64,000 nt of DNA from SAR202-VII-2 sp965263165 (GTDB taxonomy: Bacteria; Chloroflexota; Dehalococcoidia; Lucifugimonadales; SAR202-VII-2), in NCBI GenBank assembly GCA_965263165.1, contig OZ253584.1:1116001-1180000 (forward strand). The letters run 5' to 3'. The notes under the pieces are model-generated. The model was not told where the DNA came from, did no database searches, and saw only the letters and a list, made by a program, of their open reading frames with translations. A program made the position numbers and the translations under genes. This document shows positions 26,500-34,798 of the stretch, one piece after another; positions within the stretch are counted from its first letter, which is position 1, and the number at the start of each line of letters is the position of its first letter.

Positions 26500-26685
26500 T
26501 CATCCAAATTGAAGACGTAGTTGTCCGCTTTGGTGAAACATGAGATGACCTCGTATGTTGTAGGGAGGTGAGGTAACGACTGGACCTACAAGGTCTTCAG
26601 GGAGAGACCTAAGAAGCTTCATGCAATCGTCGTGAAGAAGCGCCGCGTCGGCGGTTGGATCGAAAGCGGTCGTCAGATGGCGCAT
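26500..26685 (-). pseudogene. Truncated DNA methyltransferase, N-terminal stub
   Basis: 61 codons. The fragment ALLHDDCMKLLRSLPEDLVGPVVTSPPYN matches the start of an N4/N6 DNA methyltransferase, with motif IV (SPPY) at residue ~47. After RGHLMFHQSGQLRLQFG it stops, so the AdoMet-binding and target-recognition parts are missing. It lies between the SCP2-like and epimerase genes on AT-richer DNA, suggesting a decayed restriction-modification island. A second stub cut at the same motif is at 36506. Confidence 0.7.
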
Positions 26686-26709
26686 GGAGAACTCGGGGCT
26701 TGCTGATTG

Positions 26710-27666
26710 TTAGATGGGTGGCTTGCTGCCTGCCCCGTCCCGGTAGGCCTCCAGGGCCTCTCTGGAGCTCCTGAGGATGGCCAGTCCAAGGGCATTCTTG
26801 ATTCTGTCGTTCGAGGCTACCCACGGATACCGGATAAAGTCAATACCGGCGCCGGGGGCGTCGGCGACCTTGGACAGCCCCACACCCCATAGCAGGCTGG
26901 TCGCTGGGTAGAGCATCCAGCTTGGGATGGGCACAAGGCGCTTGCCCAAGATGTGCGCCACCTCCGACAGCGACACCGTTCCATCGCCTGTTAGGTTGTA
27001 CACTCCTGGGACCCGTTCCGTGATGCACCTGGCCATGATGTCAGCCAAGTCATCCTCATGGATGAACTGGAGAGGCGGGTCCGATCCGGGTATGCGAGGG
27101 AAGAACGGCTTGCTGAACCATCCTTGCACGGCGCTGCCCCCGCCGGGCCCGACCACGGGGCAACCCCTGAGCAGCGTGAGCGACACCGCCGGCGTCTCAT
27201 TGGCGAACCGGCGGGCCATGGAGTCCCCCTCCGCCTTATCGTGCGAGTAGGGGAACCGCGCGTTGGGCATCAGCGGGGAGTCCTCTGTGAACAGGGGGGG
27301 ATTCTCCGGGTGCGCCCCGTAGGCTGCTGTGCTGCTGAACCACACAACGTGCTTGACCGAAGAGTCCGAGCAGGCTTCCACCACCCGTTGCGCTCCCCCT
27401 ATGTTGACGCGCCGGGCGCGAGCCCGGCCCCAGCGGGTCGGCGCCAGGACGAAGGCTAGGTGGACAACGGTGTCGATGCCCCACCGGGAGAGGTCGTCGG
27501 CCAGCCTCTGAAGGATGTCGCTGGTGACGGCCTGAAGCTTGGGATGCTCAATGCGAGGAGGCTTCCGGTCCACGCCCACCACGAGCTCGACGTCAGGATG
27601 ATCGAGGAGCCGGGGCAAGAGCAGGTTGGCGATGTAGCCGGACGAGCCGGTGACCAGAATTCGCAT
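26710..27666 (-). CDS. NAD-dependent epimerase/dehydratase (extended SDR)
   Basis: 318 residues. The nucleotide-binding motif is ILVTGSSGYIANLLLPRL (GxxGxxA type) and the active site reads FPYSHDKAEGDSMA, giving Tyr-(3)-Lys; the preceding Ser is in VWFSSTAAYG. IHEDDLADIMARCI is the family's typical second block. It may act on sugar nucleotides or, as for many divergent SDRs, on another alcohol or ketone. It has no obvious operon partner. Confidence 0.85.
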   Translation of the reverse strand: MRILVTGSSGYIANLLLPRLLDHPDVELVVGVDRKPPRIEHPKLQAVTSDILQRLADDLSRWGIDTVVHLAFVLAPTRWGRARARRVNIGGAQRVVEACSDSSVKHVVWFSSTAAYGAHPENPPLFTEDSPLMPNARFPYSHDKAEGDSMARRFANETPAVSLTLLRGCPVVGPGGGSAVQGWFSKPFFPRIPGSDPPLQFIHEDDLADIMARCITERVPGVYNLTGDGTVSLSEVAHILGKRLVPIPSWMLYPATSLLWGVGLSKVADAPGAGIDFIRYPWVASNDRIKNALGLAILRSSREALEAYRDGAGSKPPI

Positions 27667-27899
27667 GGCGGAAGTTGAGACCCTCGCCTAACCGGGGCCG
27701 GTTATCCGTCCCGCCGCTGCGGAGGTCCCGTTTGTGCGTAAAGGCGTGACTGCCAGTGAAGGAGCGGCGCCAGCGGCGTAGCTAATCCGGCACACCCGGG
27801 CGTCACAGTTGCCACGCCTCCGGCACGGTTCGCGACGCCTTTGTCCACTTTCCAGCCGGCCCCCGAAGCGAGGTGTCCCGTAGCCGTCGCGTAGCCGGG

Positions 27900-28067
27900 A
27901 CCTTGCGTCGCACAAGGAATGGGCCGCCAGGCCACTGCTTGACCATCTGCTTTTCCGCCTTCCATATGCCCTATACCCTGCAACTCGCTGCATCCCGGCT
28001 CCAAGAGAGAGTGGGCCGCTGGCCCACTGCTTGACGATACTCTAGCACAAATGTCCTTATTCTGCAA
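27900..28067 (-). repeat. Divergent A-type repeat unit (A5), minus strand
   Basis: On the minus strand TTGCAG (28067-28062), 17 bases and TAGAGT (28044-28039) with TGC extended -10 match the A-unit promoter. A TGGGCC-AGC-GGCCCA hairpin and CTCTCTTGGAGCC follow, as in unit A4 (GGGCC-ACC-GGCCC, then CTCTTCCTTGGAGCC). The downstream part diverges, and the 10-bp repeat array and tail are not clear. It lies far from any IS. Confidence 0.7.
28039..28067 (-). promoter_or_regulatory. Promoter of repeat unit A5
   Basis: TTGCAG-17-TAGAGT with extended -10 TGC, facing the epimerase gene. Spacing is identical to the four other A units. Confidence 0.6.
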
Positions 28068-28104
28068 GAGGGAGGGGGCCGGCGGCGGCTTGTTCAGAGC
28101 ATCC

Positions 28105-28287
28105 CTAGGCCGGCGCGAACTTCGCGGGATCCTGCTCGAATTGGCGCTTGCAGCCCGGAGCGCAGAAGTAGTAGGTGCTGCCCTGGTGTTCCGAGGTTCC
28201 GCCCGGGGGCTTGGCGGTGTCGACCTCCATATGGCAAATAGGGTCGATGGCAATGGTCGTTTTCTTGGAGAAGAATGGGATGCGCAT
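28105..28287 (-). CDS. YHS-domain protein
   Basis: 60 residues, nearly all YHS domain: IDPICHMEVDTAKPPGG (about 14-30), then STYYFCAPGCKRQFEQDPAKFAP. The cysteines in DPICHM and FCAPGC could bind a metal. Such small proteins accompany copper- or mercury-handling genes, but no such gene is adjacent. AGGAGG precedes the ATG. Confidence 0.88.
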   Translation of the reverse strand: MRIPFFSKKTTIAIDPICHMEVDTAKPPGGTSEHQGSTYYFCAPGCKRQFEQDPAKFAPA

Positions 28288-28457
28288 AATCCTCCTGAAC
28301 GGTAAGCCTTATCGGAATGAGTTTCGCCTAGCATAGCAGTAAACTCAAGCCCGGCGGCGCCCAGCGGCATTGCGCCTGCCGGCAAGATTGCTGAGTTTGC
28401 CTACGCCTGCCCCGTCAAGTAGCATGGCGCTCAGGGATGCTCTGGGAGGACAACGCT

Positions 28458-29534
28458 ATGAGCGCTATGCAGAAGGACGTTGGTGAGCAGTTGGAGGAGT
28501 TGTACCTGGACCTCGCCAGGGAGCACCTTCAGCCCCTATGGACCCAGGAGCGGGACCTGGTCCCCTGGAGCCCCAAACCCGCGGCCGTTCCCTGGCTGTG
28601 GCGTTGGAAATCTCTTCAGGCCTTGGCGACCCGCAGCGGTGAACTCGTAACGCTGGACCGCGGCGGCGACCGGCGAGTGATCATGATGTCCAACCCCGGA
28701 CTGGGAGGCAAGCCCTTCGCTACGCCGACGTTGATGGGGAACATCCAATTCCTGGGGCCGCATGAATCGGCTCCGGCCCACCGCCACTCGCCAGACGCCA
28801 TTCGCTTCGTGCTTCAGGGCGAGGGGGTCTGGACGACCGTGGAAGGCGACGCCTGCGACATGCACCCCGGCGACCTGGTGCTCACCCCCAATTGGACCTG
28901 GCACGACCACAGCAACGACACCGACGACCCCATGATCTGGTTCGATGGGCTTGACGTTCCAACGGCCCTCGCGCTGGACGCAACCTTCTTCGAGCTCTAC
29001 CCGTCCGACCTCCAGCCTCAGCCAACCGTGCATAACCGCTCGACCCGGACTTTCGGCGGGCGCGGCCTGTTGCCCCTGGACGCGGCCGATTCCTCCCGGA
29101 ACCACTCGCCGCTGTTCATCTATCGGTGGGCTGACACCGAGGCGGCCTTGGACGCCATGCTGGAGGAGCAGGGCGGCCCCATGGTCAGCCTTCAGTTCGT
29201 CGACCCCACCAGCGGGCGTCCCGTCCTGCCGACCATCGGGTGCGAAATGCATCGGATTGTGCCCGGCGGGAGAAGCAAGCCCGTTAGGAAGGTGGGCAAC
29301 TCGGTATTCGTCGTCTATCGGGGTTACGGGGCAAGCGTCATCAACGGCCAGCGCTTCGATTGGGGTCCCGGCGACTCGTTCGTGACGCCCTCTTGGGCGG
29401 TCGTCGACCACGAGGCCAAGGCCGCGGCTGACGTGTTTGCCATCACGGACCGGCCGGTGTTGGAGGCGTTGGGGCTCTACCGCGAGGAGTCGCTGGACGA
29501 GCCGCAGGAAATCGTCTCCCGGTTCGATCGTTAG
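28458..29534 (+). CDS. Gentisate 1,2-dioxygenase-like bicupin
   Basis: 358 residues from the ATG at 28458, preceded by GGGAGG. Two cupin domains are seen. The first contains the iron site GPHESAPAHRHSPDAIRFVLQGEG with a C-terminal His in PNWTWHDHSND. The second has IGCEMHRIVPGGRSKPVRKVGNSVFVVYRG, where the usual metal residues are less complete. This is the pattern of gentisate and 1-hydroxy-2-naphthoate dioxygenases, which cleave the ring between the carboxyl- and hydroxyl-bearing carbons. The CoA-transferase gene follows 76 bases later. Confidence 0.9.
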   Translation: MSAMQKDVGEQLEELYLDLAREHLQPLWTQERDLVPWSPKPAAVPWLWRWKSLQALATRSGELVTLDRGGDRRVIMMSNPGLGGKPFATPTLMGNIQFLGPHESAPAHRHSPDAIRFVLQGEGVWTTVEGDACDMHPGDLVLTPNWTWHDHSNDTDDPMIWFDGLDVPTALALDATFFELYPSDLQPQPTVHNRSTRTFGGRGLLPLDAADSSRNHSPLFIYRWADTEAALDAMLEEQGGPMVSLQFVDPTSGRPVLPTIGCEMHRIVPGGRSKPVRKVGNSVFVVYRGYGASVINGQRFDWGPGDSFVTPSWAVVDHEAKAAADVFAITDRPVLEALGLYREESLDEPQEIVSRFDR

Positions 29535-29610
29535 CGCGCGTTCCACCTGCGCCCTGCCGGTCTGCGTCGCTCCGCCCGCAACGACAACCACCTGATCAAC
29601 AGGAGGCCCC

Positions 29611-30810
29611 ATGCTCCCCCTGGAGGGTATCACCGTCCTTGATCTGTCTCGCCTTGCCCCCGGCCCGTACTGCACGATGGTCCTGGGCGACCTGGGCGCG
29701 GACGTGCTGCGCGTAGAGCAGCCGGGAGGCGGCGCGCGGCAGCAACGGGAGCGTGAAGCCGAGGGCGGAGATGCCGAGGCCAAGGAGCGCAGGGAGGCGG
29801 CCTTCAACGCTCTGTTGCGCAACAAGCGGGCCATTGGCCTCAACCTCAAGGACGGCGCCGCCCGAGAGATCTTCTACGCTCTGGCTCGTACGGCCGACGT
29901 GGTGGTGGAGGGCTTCAGGCCCGGGGTGGTGAAGCGGCTGGGCGTTGACTACGAGACGGTGAAGGGCATCAACCCAGGCATCGTGTACTGCTCCATCAGC
30001 GGGTACGGCCAGGACGGCCCCTATCGTGACCTGGTGGGGCACGACATCAACTACATCTCATTTGCCGGCGTGCTTGGCGCCATAGGCCCCGACCCCGACC
30101 AGCCGCCAACGATCCCGCTGAACTTCTTGGCCGACTACGCCGGCGGCGGCATGCTGGCGGCAACTTCGATTCTGGCGGCGTTGCGAGTGAGGGACAAGAC
30201 GGGCAAGGGACAGTACGTGGATATTTCCATGACCGACGGCACGGTCTATCTGGCGGCGCGTCTCTTCTCGGAGTACCTGGCGTCCGGACGTCCTACGGAG
30301 CGGGGCCGCTACTGGCTGAGCGGGGCTTCGCCGTACTACAACGTCTACCGGTGCAGGGACGGAAAGTACATCAGCCTCGGCTGCAACGAGCCCTGGTTTT
30401 GGGAAAACCTCTGTAAGGTCTTCGGCCGAGAGGACCTGATACCTGTGCAGTGGGACCGCCCGCGTTGGCCTGAGATGGTCCGGGAGTTCAGGGAGATCAT
30501 GGCCACCCGGACGCAGGCCGAGTGGGTGGCGGAGTTTGAGAAGACGGACATTGCCTACGGCAAAGTCTACGCGCAAGATGAGGTCTTCGACGACCCGCAG
30601 CTTCAGCACCGGCAAATGGGCATTGACGCCGGAGAGGTCAACGGCGAGACGGTGCGCCAGGTTGGCATAGGCCCCAAGCTGTCGGAGACGCCGGGGGCCG
30701 TGCGGAGTCTCGGCGCGCCGGCTGGGGCCCACACGGACGCGGTCCTGAGCGGCCTTGGCTACCCGGAAGAGCGCATCGCAGAGCTGAGAGCGCAGGGAGC
30801 GGTGGGGTAA
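29611..30810 (+). CDS. Class III CoA transferase (CaiB/BaiF family)
   Basis: 399 residues. The family opening is LPLEGITVLDLSRLAPGPYCTMVLGDLGADVLRVEQP. The nucleophilic Asp lies in LVGHDINYISFAGVLGAIG. GFRPGVVKRLGVDYETVKGINPGIVYCSISGYGQDGPY and the C-terminal FDDPQLQHRQM are also typical. It would move CoA between carboxylic acids. AGGAGG precedes the ATG. The position after the gentisate dioxygenase-like gene suggests activation of an aromatic or ring-cleavage acid. Confidence 0.92.
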   Translation: MLPLEGITVLDLSRLAPGPYCTMVLGDLGADVLRVEQPGGGARQQREREAEGGDAEAKERREAAFNALLRNKRAIGLNLKDGAAREIFYALARTADVVVEGFRPGVVKRLGVDYETVKGINPGIVYCSISGYGQDGPYRDLVGHDINYISFAGVLGAIGPDPDQPPTIPLNFLADYAGGGMLAATSILAALRVRDKTGKGQYVDISMTDGTVYLAARLFSEYLASGRPTERGRYWLSGASPYYNVYRCRDGKYISLGCNEPWFWENLCKVFGREDLIPVQWDRPRWPEMVREFREIMATRTQAEWVAEFEKTDIAYGKVYAQDEVFDDPQLQHRQMGIDAGEVNGETVRQVGIGPKLSETPGAVRSLGAPAGAHTDAVLSGLGYPEERIAELRAQGAVG

Positions 30811-30836
30811 GGGAACAGCCTCGCAGCAGGCGCCCC

Positions 30837-31838
30837 TTACTCCTCCCACTTCTTGAGGAAGCCCATCATGGCCCGCAGGTCCTTGCCGACGGCCTCGATG
30901 GGGTGCTCCGCCTCTTCCGCGCGCATCTGTAGGAACCGCTTGCGGCCCTCGTCGTTCTCGGCGATCCATTCGCGGGCGAAGGTCCCGTCTTGGATCTCCT
31001 TGAGCACCTGCCGCATTTCGTCCTTGACCCGCTCATCCACGATGCGGGGCCCCCGGGAATAGTCGCCGTACTCGGCGGTGTCGCTGACGGAGTAGCGCAT
31101 GTAGGCCAGGCCGCCCTCGTAGAAAAGGTCCACGATGAGCTTCATCTCATGGAGCACCTCGAAGTAGGCGGACTCCGGTTGGTAGCCGGCCTCCACCAGC
31201 ACTTCGAAGGCGTTCTTGATGAGCGACGTCACGCCGCCGCACAGGACCGTCTGCTCGCCGAAGAGGTCTGTCTCTGTCTCCTCTTTGAAGGTGGTCGCCA
31301 GCACGCCGGCCCTAGTGCATCCCACGCCCTTCCCGTAGGCCAGAGCGATGTCCCTGGCGTTGCCCGACGCGTCTTGGTGAATGGCCAGCAGGCCGGGAAC
31401 GCCGGAACCCTCGGTGAAGACCTCGCGCATGCGGTGTCCCGGCGCCTTTGGGGCAATCATGGTGACGTCCACCTCGGGCGGCGGCACGATTTGCTCGTAA
31501 TGGATGTTGAACCCGTGGGCGAACATGAGCGTCTTGCCAGCCTTCATGTGAGGCTCGATGGACTGGCGATAGATGTCCCGCTGCGCCGTGTCAGGCGCCA
31601 CGATCATCAGAATATCGGATGCTTCGGCAACCTCGGCGACGGTCTTGACGGTTAGTCCCGCCGCCTCCGCCTTCGGCCAACTCTTCGAGCCCTCGTACAG
31701 TCCGGCCAGAACGGAGAGGCCGGTGTCCTTCAGGTTCAGTGCGTGGGCGTGCCCCTGGCTTCCGTAGCCGATGACGCCGATGGTCTTGTCCTGGATGAGG
31801 GACAGGTCTGCATCCTGATCGTAGTAGACGGTTGCCAT
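30837..31838 (-). CDS. ilvC: Ketol-acid reductoisomerase (NADP+), class I
   Basis: 333 residues, the class I length. The Rossmann motif is GVIGYGSQGHAHALNLKD, the catalytic loop VTMIAPKAPGHRMREVF, and the Mg2+ residues are in ETDLFGEQTVLCGG and YFEVLHEMKLIVDLFYEGG. It converts acetolactate or acetohydroxybutyrate to dihydroxy acids in valine and isoleucine synthesis. It lies 149 bases downstream of ilvN on the same strand. A TATAAT on the minus strand near 31895 could serve a separate promoter, but no -35 box is visible. Confidence 0.97.
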   Translation of the reverse strand: MATVYYDQDADLSLIQDKTIGVIGYGSQGHAHALNLKDTGLSVLAGLYEGSKSWPKAEAAGLTVKTVAEVAEASDILMIVAPDTAQRDIYRQSIEPHMKAGKTLMFAHGFNIHYEQIVPPPEVDVTMIAPKAPGHRMREVFTEGSGVPGLLAIHQDASGNARDIALAYGKGVGCTRAGVLATTFKEETETDLFGEQTVLCGGVTSLIKNAFEVLVEAGYQPESAYFEVLHEMKLIVDLFYEGGLAYMRYSVSDTAEYGDYSRGPRIVDERVKDEMRQVLKEIQDGTFAREWIAENDEGRKRFLQMRAEEAEHPIEAVGKDLRAMMGFLKKWEE

Positions 31839-31987
31839 GCGTTGCTCTCCTTGGCGAAGTTGGTTGGCGAGGCGCTCCCACTTAGTGGCGACGCAATTAT
31901 ACCCCAGCCAGCGAGGGCCGGGATTGGCGCTGCACAGGCGTTCCTACAATCGTCGGCAGCCAACAGGGAGGACAGGGATCGTGTCTT

Positions 31988-32563
31988 TCACGCCCCCTCG
32001 TAGTCTGTGGGGGCTGTACCCTGAGCTCCATTGGAGCCGGCATGCGACTTGTCCCGCTGGGCCAGCGCGTCCTGCCCTCGCTGCATGGCCAGGCGGCCAC
32101 TGCGCATGACCTCGCGGATGCCGAAGGGTTTCAGAAGCGCCATCAGGGCGTCGATCTTGGCCTCGCCGCCGGTGGCTTCCACGATGATGGCTGACGCCGC
32201 CACGTCCACGATCTTGGCCCTGAAAACGCCGACGATCTCGATGACTTCGGAACGGGACGCGGGAGTGGTCTGCACCTTGATCAGGGCCATTTCGCGGGCC
32301 ACCACCTGGTCCTCCGCGAACTCGGAGATCTTCACAACGTCGATGAGTTTATAGAGCTGCTTGGTGGCCTGCTCCACCGAGTAGTCGTCGCCGTCGATGA
32401 CGAAGGTCAGGCGCGACAGGTGCGGCGTCTCCGAGCGCCCCACGGCCAGGCTGCTGATGTTGATGCCCCGTCGCCGCACCAGGCTCACGACCCGGTTGAG
32501 GACACCGGGCCGGTCCTGCACTAGGGCTGTCAGCGTGTGCTTCCTTTCGGTGTCTATCGCCAC
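31988..32563 (-). CDS. ilvN: Acetolactate synthase regulatory (small) subunit
   Basis: 191 residues with an N-terminal ACT domain (LTALVQDRPGVLNRVVSLVRRRGINISSLAVG) that binds valine for feedback inhibition, followed by the conserved C-terminal domain ending near GIREVMRSGRLAMQRG. The GTG start lies inside the last codons of ilvB (10-base overlap), so translation is coupled and subunits are made together. Confidence 0.96.
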   Translation of the reverse strand: MAIDTERKHTLTALVQDRPGVLNRVVSLVRRRGINISSLAVGRSETPHLSRLTFVIDGDDYSVEQATKQLYKLIDVVKISEFAEDQVVAREMALIKVQTTPASRSEVIEIVGVFRAKIVDVAASAIIVEATGGEAKIDALMALLKPFGIREVMRSGRLAMQRGQDALAQRDKSHAGSNGAQGTAPTDYEGA

Positions 32564-34251
32564 AGCGCCGCCTCCACAATGGGGTCTTCCAGCATCTCCG
32601 CGGTGCTCTGGCCGGCGGGAATCATGGGGAAGACGTTCTCCTCCACCTCAACCTGAAAGTCGATCAGGAACGGCCCGTCGTGGGCCATTGCTTGCTCGAT
32701 GGCCGGGCGCACCTGGCTGCGCTCCGTAACCCGCGCCCCCGCCATACCGAAAGCATCGGCCAGTTTCACAAAGTCGGGATTGGTGGTGTACATCGTGGCA
32801 ACGTAGCTCTTGTCGTAGAAGAACTGCTGCCACTGGCGCACCATGCCGAGGCAGTTGTTGTTGATGACGGCGAATTTCACGGGGATGTTGTTCTCCATCA
32901 TCGTTGCCAGCTCGTACATGGTCATCTGGAACCCGCCGTCACCGGCCACAGACCACACCTGCAGGTCGGGCCTGCCGACTTGGGCGCCCATGGCCGCCGG
33001 GACCTCGAAGCCCATGGTGCCGAGGCCGCCGGACGTGTGGAACCTGTTGGGGTGGTTGAACTTGAAGAACTGGGCCGCCCACATCTGGTGTTGGCCCACG
33101 CCGGTGACCACCATGGCCTCGCCGCCGGTGGCCTCGCAGATCTCCTGGATGACGTGTTGGGGCAGTAGTTTGTCCGAGTCATCGGCGCGCGCCAGGGGAT
33201 GCTTCGCCTTCAGCTCGTCGATTTCCCTGAGCCACTGAGGATGCGTCTTGGTCGGCGCCTGCTTGTTGAGCTGGGTCAGCACCCGCTTCAGGTCCCCCAC
33301 GATGGGGACCGTCGGAGGCACGTTCTTGCCGATCTCCGCCGGGTCGATGTCGATATGGATGATCTTGGCCTTCTTGGCGAAGTCGCTGAGGCGTCCCGTG
33401 ACGCGGTCGTCGAAGCGCATGCCCAAGCCTAGGATCAGGTCCGCCTCGTCGATGGCCAGCGAAGCGTAGGCCATCCCGTGCATGCCGGGCATCCCCAGAT
33501 AGAGCACGTGACTGGTGGGGAACGAGCTCACGCCCAAAAGCGTCGTGATCACCGGTATCTGGGCCTTCTCCGCCAATTCCTGCAACTCTTCGTGAGCGTT
33601 GGAGATGGAGACGCCGTGACCTGCCAGGATGAGGGGCCGCTCGGCCTCCTCGATGAGCTTGACTGCCCGCTTGATCATCGTGGGATGGCCGTCCATGACG
33701 GGCTTGTAGCCGGGCAGGTCGATGTCGTCCGGGTACGCGAACTCGGCGACCTCCGCCTGCACGTCCTTGGGGATGTCCACCAGAACGGGCCCCGGCCTGC
33801 CGGTGCGGGCGATGTAGAACGCTTCCTTCATGGCGCGCGGTATCTCCGCCGCATTCATCACCAGGAAGTTGTATTTGGTGATGGGCAGCGTTATGCCGGT
33901 GATGTCGGTTTCCTGGAAGGCGTCCCGCCCAATGGCGGGGCGGCCCACCTGCCCGGTCACGCAGACCAGCGGCACGGAGTCCATCTGCGCGGTGGCGATG
34001 GCTGTCACAAGGTTGGTTGCGCCGGGTCCGGACGTGGCCCAGGCTACACCCACTTTGCCGGTGGCCCGGGAGTAGCCCTCCGCAGCGTGGCCCGCTCCCT
34101 GTTCGTGACGGGTCAGGATGTGGCGGAGCTGAGGGTACTCGGGCAACGTCTGGTACAGGGGAAGAATGGCCCCCCCCACAATCCCAAAGATGGTGTCCAC
34201 TCCCTCCCTGATGAGGCTTTCGCAAACCATCTGTGCTCCCGTGAGCCTCAT
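32554..34251 (-). CDS. ilvB: Acetolactate synthase catalytic subunit
   Basis: 565 residues from the ATG at 34251, which has GGAGGAG upstream; an upstream frame to 34377 crosses the leader and is rejected. ThDP-enzyme features: catalytic Glu in TRHEQGAGHAAEGYSRATGK, FAD-linked central domain, and the C-terminal GDGGFQMTMYELATMMENNIPVKFAVINNN Mg-ThDP motif. It condenses pyruvate with pyruvate or 2-oxobutyrate. Its expression is likely controlled by the upstream T-box. Confidence 0.97.
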   Translation of the reverse strand: MRLTGAQMVCESLIREGVDTIFGIVGGAILPLYQTLPEYPQLRHILTRHEQGAGHAAEGYSRATGKVGVAWATSGPGATNLVTAIATAQMDSVPLVCVTGQVGRPAIGRDAFQETDITGITLPITKYNFLVMNAAEIPRAMKEAFYIARTGRPGPVLVDIPKDVQAEVAEFAYPDDIDLPGYKPVMDGHPTMIKRAVKLIEEAERPLILAGHGVSISNAHEELQELAEKAQIPVITTLLGVSSFPTSHVLYLGMPGMHGMAYASLAIDEADLILGLGMRFDDRVTGRLSDFAKKAKIIHIDIDPAEIGKNVPPTVPIVGDLKRVLTQLNKQAPTKTHPQWLREIDELKAKHPLARADDSDKLLPQHVIQEICEATGGEAMVVTGVGQHQMWAAQFFKFNHPNRFHTSGGLGTMGFEVPAAMGAQVGRPDLQVWSVAGDGGFQMTMYELATMMENNIPVKFAVINNNCLGMVRQWQQFFYDKSYVATMYTTNPDFVKLADAFGMAGARVTERSQVRPAIEQAMAHDGPFLIDFQVEVEENVFPMIPAGQSTAEMLEDPIVEAALWR

Positions 34252-34355
34252 GACGACTCCTCCTTTCTGCTGCACGCCATGCGTTGCGTTGAGCGACGCC
34301 GGCGCCTTTGCCGATGCCCTTAACTGTAGCCGCTTCTCTTTACGAAATCCAACAT

Positions 34356-34392
34356 TAAAGAAAACCGCCTCATCCACTCAAGGGACGAGGCG
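34356..34392 (-). terminator. T-box-associated intrinsic terminator
   Basis: On the minus strand GCCTCGTCC pairs with GGATGAGGC across a CTTGAGT loop, followed by GGTTTTCTTT. The pairing is mutually exclusive with the antiterminator built on GGGTGGCACCGCG. Confidence 0.85.
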
Positions 34393-34690
34393 TTAGCTCG
34401 CGGTGCCACCCTTGTTCCCCGGCGCCGCCGGGGCACTCGTGTTCAGCGCATCTGCAATGCGCCCGCCTCTGGTAACGGGTGGCGTACCCGGCTCAGGCTA
34501 CTCGGTCCTCTTGGGGCCGTTCACCCTGCGGCTCGGGAGGCACGTTCGACGAGTTCTGCGGCGTCCGCTCACACCGTACCGGACTCGCTGGGCCCAGAGC
34601 TCTCGTCTACTCCTCTCCGTCGTCGCCGTTCGTAAGGGAATTTTGAGTTGTTCAATGTACGAACTGGAACTTACCAGCGAAGCTAGCATA
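34356..34690 (-). ncRNA. T-box riboswitch leader of the ilvB-ilvN-ilvC operon
   Basis: On the minus strand the antiterminator signature GGGTGGCACCGCG (34411-34399) is a textbook T-box sequence. It is followed by a terminator stem (34391-34367) and TTTTCTTT. The 5' part contains AGTAGACGAG pairing with CTCGTC, the S-turn region of stem I. Uncharged tRNA would switch the leader to read-through. The specifier codon is ambiguous: CUC (Leu) in GAACUC or GUG (Val) in GAACGUG both fit. The promoter is listed separately. Confidence 0.9.
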
Positions 34691-34715
34691 GGCGACAGTG
34701 GCTGTCAAGTCGGCG
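34687..34715 (-). promoter_or_regulatory. Promoter of the T-box/ilv operon
   Basis: Minus strand TTGACA (34715-34710), 17 bases, then TAGCTT with an extended -10 TGC. The start point would fall just upstream of stem I. Confidence 0.65.
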
Positions 34716-34723
34716 CTGGAGGA

Positions 34724-34798
34724 TTCCCCCATCCCCGCCCCCGGGTACGGGGGCAGCTTAGGTTCCTTCCCTTGTACTCAGGGGAAGGCTAGGAAGGG
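34724..34798 (+). repeat. B-type repeat fragment interrupted by IS1182-type element
   Basis: The sequence CCCCATCCCCGCCCCCGGG, then TACGGGGGCAGCTTAGG, matches the start of B units (2598-2635, 40668-40690). A second GGGGAAGGCTAGGAAGG follows. The IS1182-type element begins immediately after. Confidence 0.7.

Larger units (their letters stand above)
27667..28104. other. Intergenic region containing a divergent A repeat
   Basis: No protein is called; overlapping minus-strand frames are GC-driven. It contains the A5 repeat (27900-28067), including two copies, 92 bp apart, of a TGGGCC...GGCCCA hairpin followed by CTGCTTGAC (27919-27943 and 28011-28035). Confidence 0.5.

Noticed and set aside
28536..29849. 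Long minus-strand frame antisense to the gentisate dioxygenase-like gene
   Set aside because: Shadow frame; Arg/Pro/Ala-rich and without domains.
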